Assembly (NCBI GenBank): GCA_949287245.1
Contig: CASEFL010000003.1
Location: 1 to 64,000 of the forward strand
Direction of reading: 5' to 3'
Length of the DNA stretch: 64,000 nt
Origin: an uncultured Bacillota bacterium
GTDB lineage: Bacteria > Bacillota_I > Bacilli_A > RFN20 > CAG-826
The notes under the pieces are model-generated. The model searched no databases. It had not been told where the DNA came from and saw nothing but the letters and a program-made list of their open reading frames with translations. Positions 61,527 through 64,000 of the stretch are shown here, piece by piece. Each line of letters begins with the position of its first letter. Within the stretch, counting starts at the first letter, position 1. The translations under genes were made by a program, and so were the position numbers.

Positions 61527-62688
61527 GGTCGTAAACTCTCCGGATGTTTTTATAAAATTGTTCCATGGAATAAGGTTCAATAATTTCAAGAGCTTTCTCC
61601 TCCATCTCTTTCTTTTTACTAGGAGATAGAAGAAGTAGGCCCTGCATTTTTAAGGCTAAATCATGTTCGTCTACATAAAAGAATCCCGTCTCTCCATCTT
61701 TAACCGTTTCTAAAAGAGCATCATCATAACGTGCTACTAAAAGAAGATGGGCCGCAATGGCTTCTTGAAAGGTTAAACCCTGAGTCTCAGTAATTGATGC
61801 GGATAAGAAAATATCCCCTAATTGATAATATAAAGGAGTAACATCAGGATTTACTGCACCGGTAAAAATAACATTATTTTCAATCCCTAGTTCCATGGAA
61901 AGAGACTTTAATTCTTCTAGCGCTGGACCACCGCCAACAATGACAAATCTCGTTTCGCGTTTTGGTTTTGTACTCAGAAACTCCGCGTAACCACGCAAAA
62001 GAAGATCAACTGACTTTTCCTTTGCAATTCGTCCAAGGAACAAAAAAGTTAAAGCCTCACGAGGAATTTCATAACGATTTTTTAATTCACGAATTTCCTC
62101 CTTAGATATATTTTGAGGATCAAAAAGAGAAAAATCTGTACCTGTTGGAACAATATTCATATGCGCATCAACTCCTATGGTACGCATATATTCACGAATT
62201 TTTTCACTAGGAGTAATAAATTCATTTGCCGTTAAAGACATATGGCGAATATACGTACGGACAATGCCTTTTGCAGCACGGTCAAAAACGCCCCTTGTTA
62301 CATAATAGGTGTAATCTTCCACCATCGTATGAAAAGTATAAACAGTAGGAATATGTAAACTTCTTGCCACCAAAAACCCAAATTGACCAATTCCTGCATC
62401 CGTTTGAATATGAACCAAATCAGGTTTTAACTCCTTCAAAATCTTCATTGTTGAGGGAGAATAAAATGTTGCCGCGCGGTAATTATACAAATGACGAAGC
62501 AAAATTCCTGGAAGTCGAATAATTGAACCATCCTCGCCCTCCCTTTGAATTCCTCTTCCTTCAGGATTTGTCGTAACTACATAACAAGTATCTCCGTGTT
62601 TCCTTAACGTTCGATATAAAGAACGACAGGATGTAGCTACTCCGTTTCTTTCAGGAGGAAAAGTATCACTAAAAAGTACAACTTTCAT
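61504..62688 (-). CDS. GT4 glycosyltransferase, probable diacylglycerol glucosyltransferase
   Basis: The 394-residue GT-B enzyme has MKVVLFSDTFPPERNGVATS (nucleotide-sugar side glycine loop), FLGRIAKEKSVDLLL and the catalytic-site EX7E motif in ITETQGLTFQEA. The N-terminal pattern (FSDTFPPxxNGVATS) and pairing with a flippase-type membrane protein resemble enzymes that make monoglucosyldiacylglycerol in Gram-positive bacteria and Acholeplasma, but the acceptor is inferred. It lies 2 bp after the membrane protein gene. Confidence 0.85.
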   Translation of the reverse strand: MKVVLFSDTFPPERNGVATSCRSLYRTLRKHGDTCYVVTTNPEGRGIQREGEDGSIIRLPGILLRHLYNYRAATFYSPSTMKILKELKPDLVHIQTDAGIGQFGFLVARSLHIPTVYTFHTMVEDYTYYVTRGVFDRAAKGIVRTYIRHMSLTANEFITPSEKIREYMRTIGVDAHMNIVPTGTDFSLFDPQNISKEEIRELKNRYEIPREALTFLFLGRIAKEKSVDLLLRGYAEFLSTKPKRETRFVIVGGGPALEELKSLSMELGIENNVIFTGAVNPDVTPLYYQLGDIFLSASITETQGLTFQEAIAAHLLLVARYDDALLETVKDGETGFFYVDEHDLALKMQGLLLLSPSKKKEMEEKALEIIEPYSMEQFYKNIRRVYDRALRKNW

Positions 62689-62690
62689 TC

Positions 62691-64000
62691 CTAACGACCT
62701 CTTCTTCCCTCGTTCTTTTTTGATATGCCATCTTTTTTGATTCGGGGCAAGGGATAATCAATTTCTGGATCGCCCGTTTCTTGACCATTTGGCAATTCTT
62801 GCATCTCCATCATAATCGCTTGGCGGGAAAGCTGTTTTGTTTCATATAACGTATTTACCGTTTTTCTTCTTTCTTCAAAAGTAGAAAGCTGCAAATCCAC
62901 GAATGTTTGTCGATTGGCATAGCGATACATTTCTTTTGGTCTACTCCGATATAAGGCTGCGGCAAGTCCACCAAAAAGAAGAACTAAATAGTAGGTAGCA
63001 ACACGCCAAATGATTTGTATGGTCATCATATTAGCGGATGCACTACGAATAACAACTAACTCGCCAATGCCATTAGTCCCTATGGTCGCTAAATAGAAAT
63101 CATTAAACATTGCCGTAAAGAATAATTCCGATACACCTGCAGAACCTGGAGTAGGAATAAGACCTGTAACCATTTGATGAAAAGAACTACGGAAAATTCC
63201 ATCCCACATTTCGTAAAAATCATAACCTTGCTGATAACCATAAGCATCCAAGGATAAACCGGCAAAATAAGGTACAGAAAAACGCAAAAGAAGAATAATA
63301 GACAGAAGAATGAAAACTAAAATAAAAGCAGGAATATTACTAAATAAACGCTTTAACTCAATACGGAAATTCTCCACCTGGATACGGAGATTTTCTCTTG
63401 TTTTATCTGGGTTCTTAAGAATACGTAATTTTGCTAAAAAAGTAACAATATAATGAAGAACAAAGTTTTGGAAACGCCTAGATAAACTCATAAGCAAAAC
63501 AATGCCTATGACTGATATATTCAAAACAAAGCCAAAAATAATAAGCGGAATCATGGGAATTTCTCCATGCCATCCGCCAATGGAAATCCCAGGAATAGCA
63601 AAGGAAGTAATAGCCATAATTTGATCCCATTCAATCCCAATAGCAACAACATCTAATGCAATTAAAGAAATTTGATAACAAATAAACCACATGACCATAA
63701 TTGAAGCGGCATTACTTATTTCAATTCCCTGTGTTTTCATCACATAAGCTTGCATTGGTTGACCACCAGAGGCAGACGGGGTCACATTGTTATAAAAGGC
63801 GCCAATCATTGCGACCATAAAGCCTTGATAAAAATGGTACTTTCTTGTGTATAGTCTGGCAAAAACATAAAGAACGAGACCATCTAAAGCCATCGCACAA
63901 AGAAGAATCGCTAAGATAACTAAAAGCCAATAAACATTAGCAGATTTTAATGCCTCAACAACTTGTGTCCACCCAGCAACAATGTCACCGTTTCCTGCTC
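62691..64000 (-). CDS. Flippase-like / lysylphosphatidylglycerol synthase TM-domain family protein, 5' end outside window
   Basis: The frame continues upstream of the ATG at 63893 through the window edge with a further membrane segment (NVYWLLVILAILLCA), so that ATG is internal and about 436 residues are visible. NVTPSASGGQPMQAYVMKTQ is the conserved loop of the UPF0104/MprF N-terminal flippase family, and FSVPYFAGLSLD and PTPGSAGVSELFFTA follow the family pattern. A charged cytoplasmic tail of about 70 residues ends the protein. No MprF synthase domain is attached. It likely moves or supplies the lipid used with the GT4 enzyme, which is an inference. Confidence 0.82.
   Translation of the reverse strand, partial: AGNGDIVAGWTQVVEALKSANVYWLLVILAILLCAMALDGLVLYVFARLYTRKYHFYQGFMVAMIGAFYNNVTPSASGGQPMQAYVMKTQGIEISNAASIMVMWFICYQISLIALDVVAIGIEWDQIMAITSFAIPGISIGGWHGEIPMIPLIIFGFVLNISVIGIVLLMSLSRRFQNFVLHYIVTFLAKLRILKNPDKTRENLRIQVENFRIELKRLFSNIPAFILVFILLSIILLLRFSVPYFAGLSLDAYGYQQGYDFYEMWDGIFRSSFHQMVTGLIPTPGSAGVSELFFTAMFNDFYLATIGTNGIGELVVIRSASANMMTIQIIWRVATYYLVLLFGGLAAALYRSRPKEMYRYANRQTFVDLQLSTFEERRKTVNTLYETKQLSRQAIMMEMQELPNGQETGDPEIDYPLPRIKKDGISKKNEGRRGR

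Noticed and set aside
60800-61589. ATG 61589 as the recX start
   Set aside because: It would overlap the upstream gene by 86 bp and include a good ribosome binding site inside the coding region; GTG 61526 fits length and signal better.
1-64000. Mycoplasma-type code with TGA as Trp
   Set aside because: TGA ends many conserved genes at expected positions (for example the glycosyltransferase at 61504) and Trp in conserved motifs is TGG.
1-64000. CRISPR arrays and tRNA genes
   Set aside because: No regularly spaced repeats of 25-40 bases and no cloverleaf with TTC-A and CCA-type ends were seen on either strand by eye.

Overview
The window is a low-GC Firmicutes-type chromosome segment, most likely from an uncultured gut member of the Bacilli close to the Erysipelotrichia/Mollicutes-related lineages. 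The basis is the RNA polymerase delta subunit (rpoE), GpsB, RNase Y, YmdB, YhaM, RecU, DnaD, a B-type RNase P RNA and a SUF system of the C-D-S-U-B order. Several neighbourhoods match Bacillus subtilis: pgsA-cinA-recA-rny-ymdB-miaB, gpsB-rnpB, dnaD-nth, cmk-der-hup, mnmG-rsmG-parA-parB, and yhaM/prsA/hit. A bile salt hydrolase-type gene points to an animal gut. TGA is a normal stop and Trp is TGG, so the code is standard rather than mycoplasmal. The lineage is an inference, not a read-out.

Layout. 1-4200 is a decayed accessory patch: a nitroreductase cut by the window edge, an IS3-type element with perfect 24-bp ends, remnants of an AlbA_2-type ATP-binding protein, an XRE regulator, a type I methylase and a phage terminase, then an intact Vat-like acetyltransferase (streptogramin A resistance family) and an XRE regulator. 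4500-13600 carries a solo MrcB_N-like protein, a Nudix hydrolase, a lipoprotein, two CNNM/TlyC membrane proteins, the bile salt hydrolase, an IS30 transposase, and a junction where two 5'-truncated genes meet. 13600-24100 mixes small membrane proteins with housekeeping genes (pepF, nfu, fba, rpoE, argS, ispF, ychF, csp). 24100-28900 is a pair of fused ATPase-permease ABC proteins. 28900-39700 is a mostly co-oriented block of RNA, tRNA and DNA maintenance genes (fhs, tcdA, miaA, miaB, ymdB, rny, recA, pncC, pgsA, rnpB, gpsB). 39700-45400 holds recU, nth, dnaD, hup, der, cmk and a ferredoxin. 45400-55100 holds ribU under an FMN riboswitch, parB, parA, rsmG, mnmG and the sufCDSUB operon. 55200-64000 holds two very large lipoproteins (the first PrsA-like), a HIT protein, YhaM, RecX, a GT4 glycosyltransferase and a flippase-like membrane protein.

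Two threads stand out. First, at least thirteen genes that begin transcription units have a sigma-A type -10 hexamer only 5-10 bases before the start codon and no ribosome binding site, implying widespread leaderless mRNA, while genes inside operons and many others keep strong Shine-Dalgarno sequences. Second, MiaB carries a C-terminal domain resembling YmcA/RicA, a partner of RNase Y, and is encoded in the same run of genes as RNase Y and YmdB. No CRISPR array, tRNA or complete defence operon was found.
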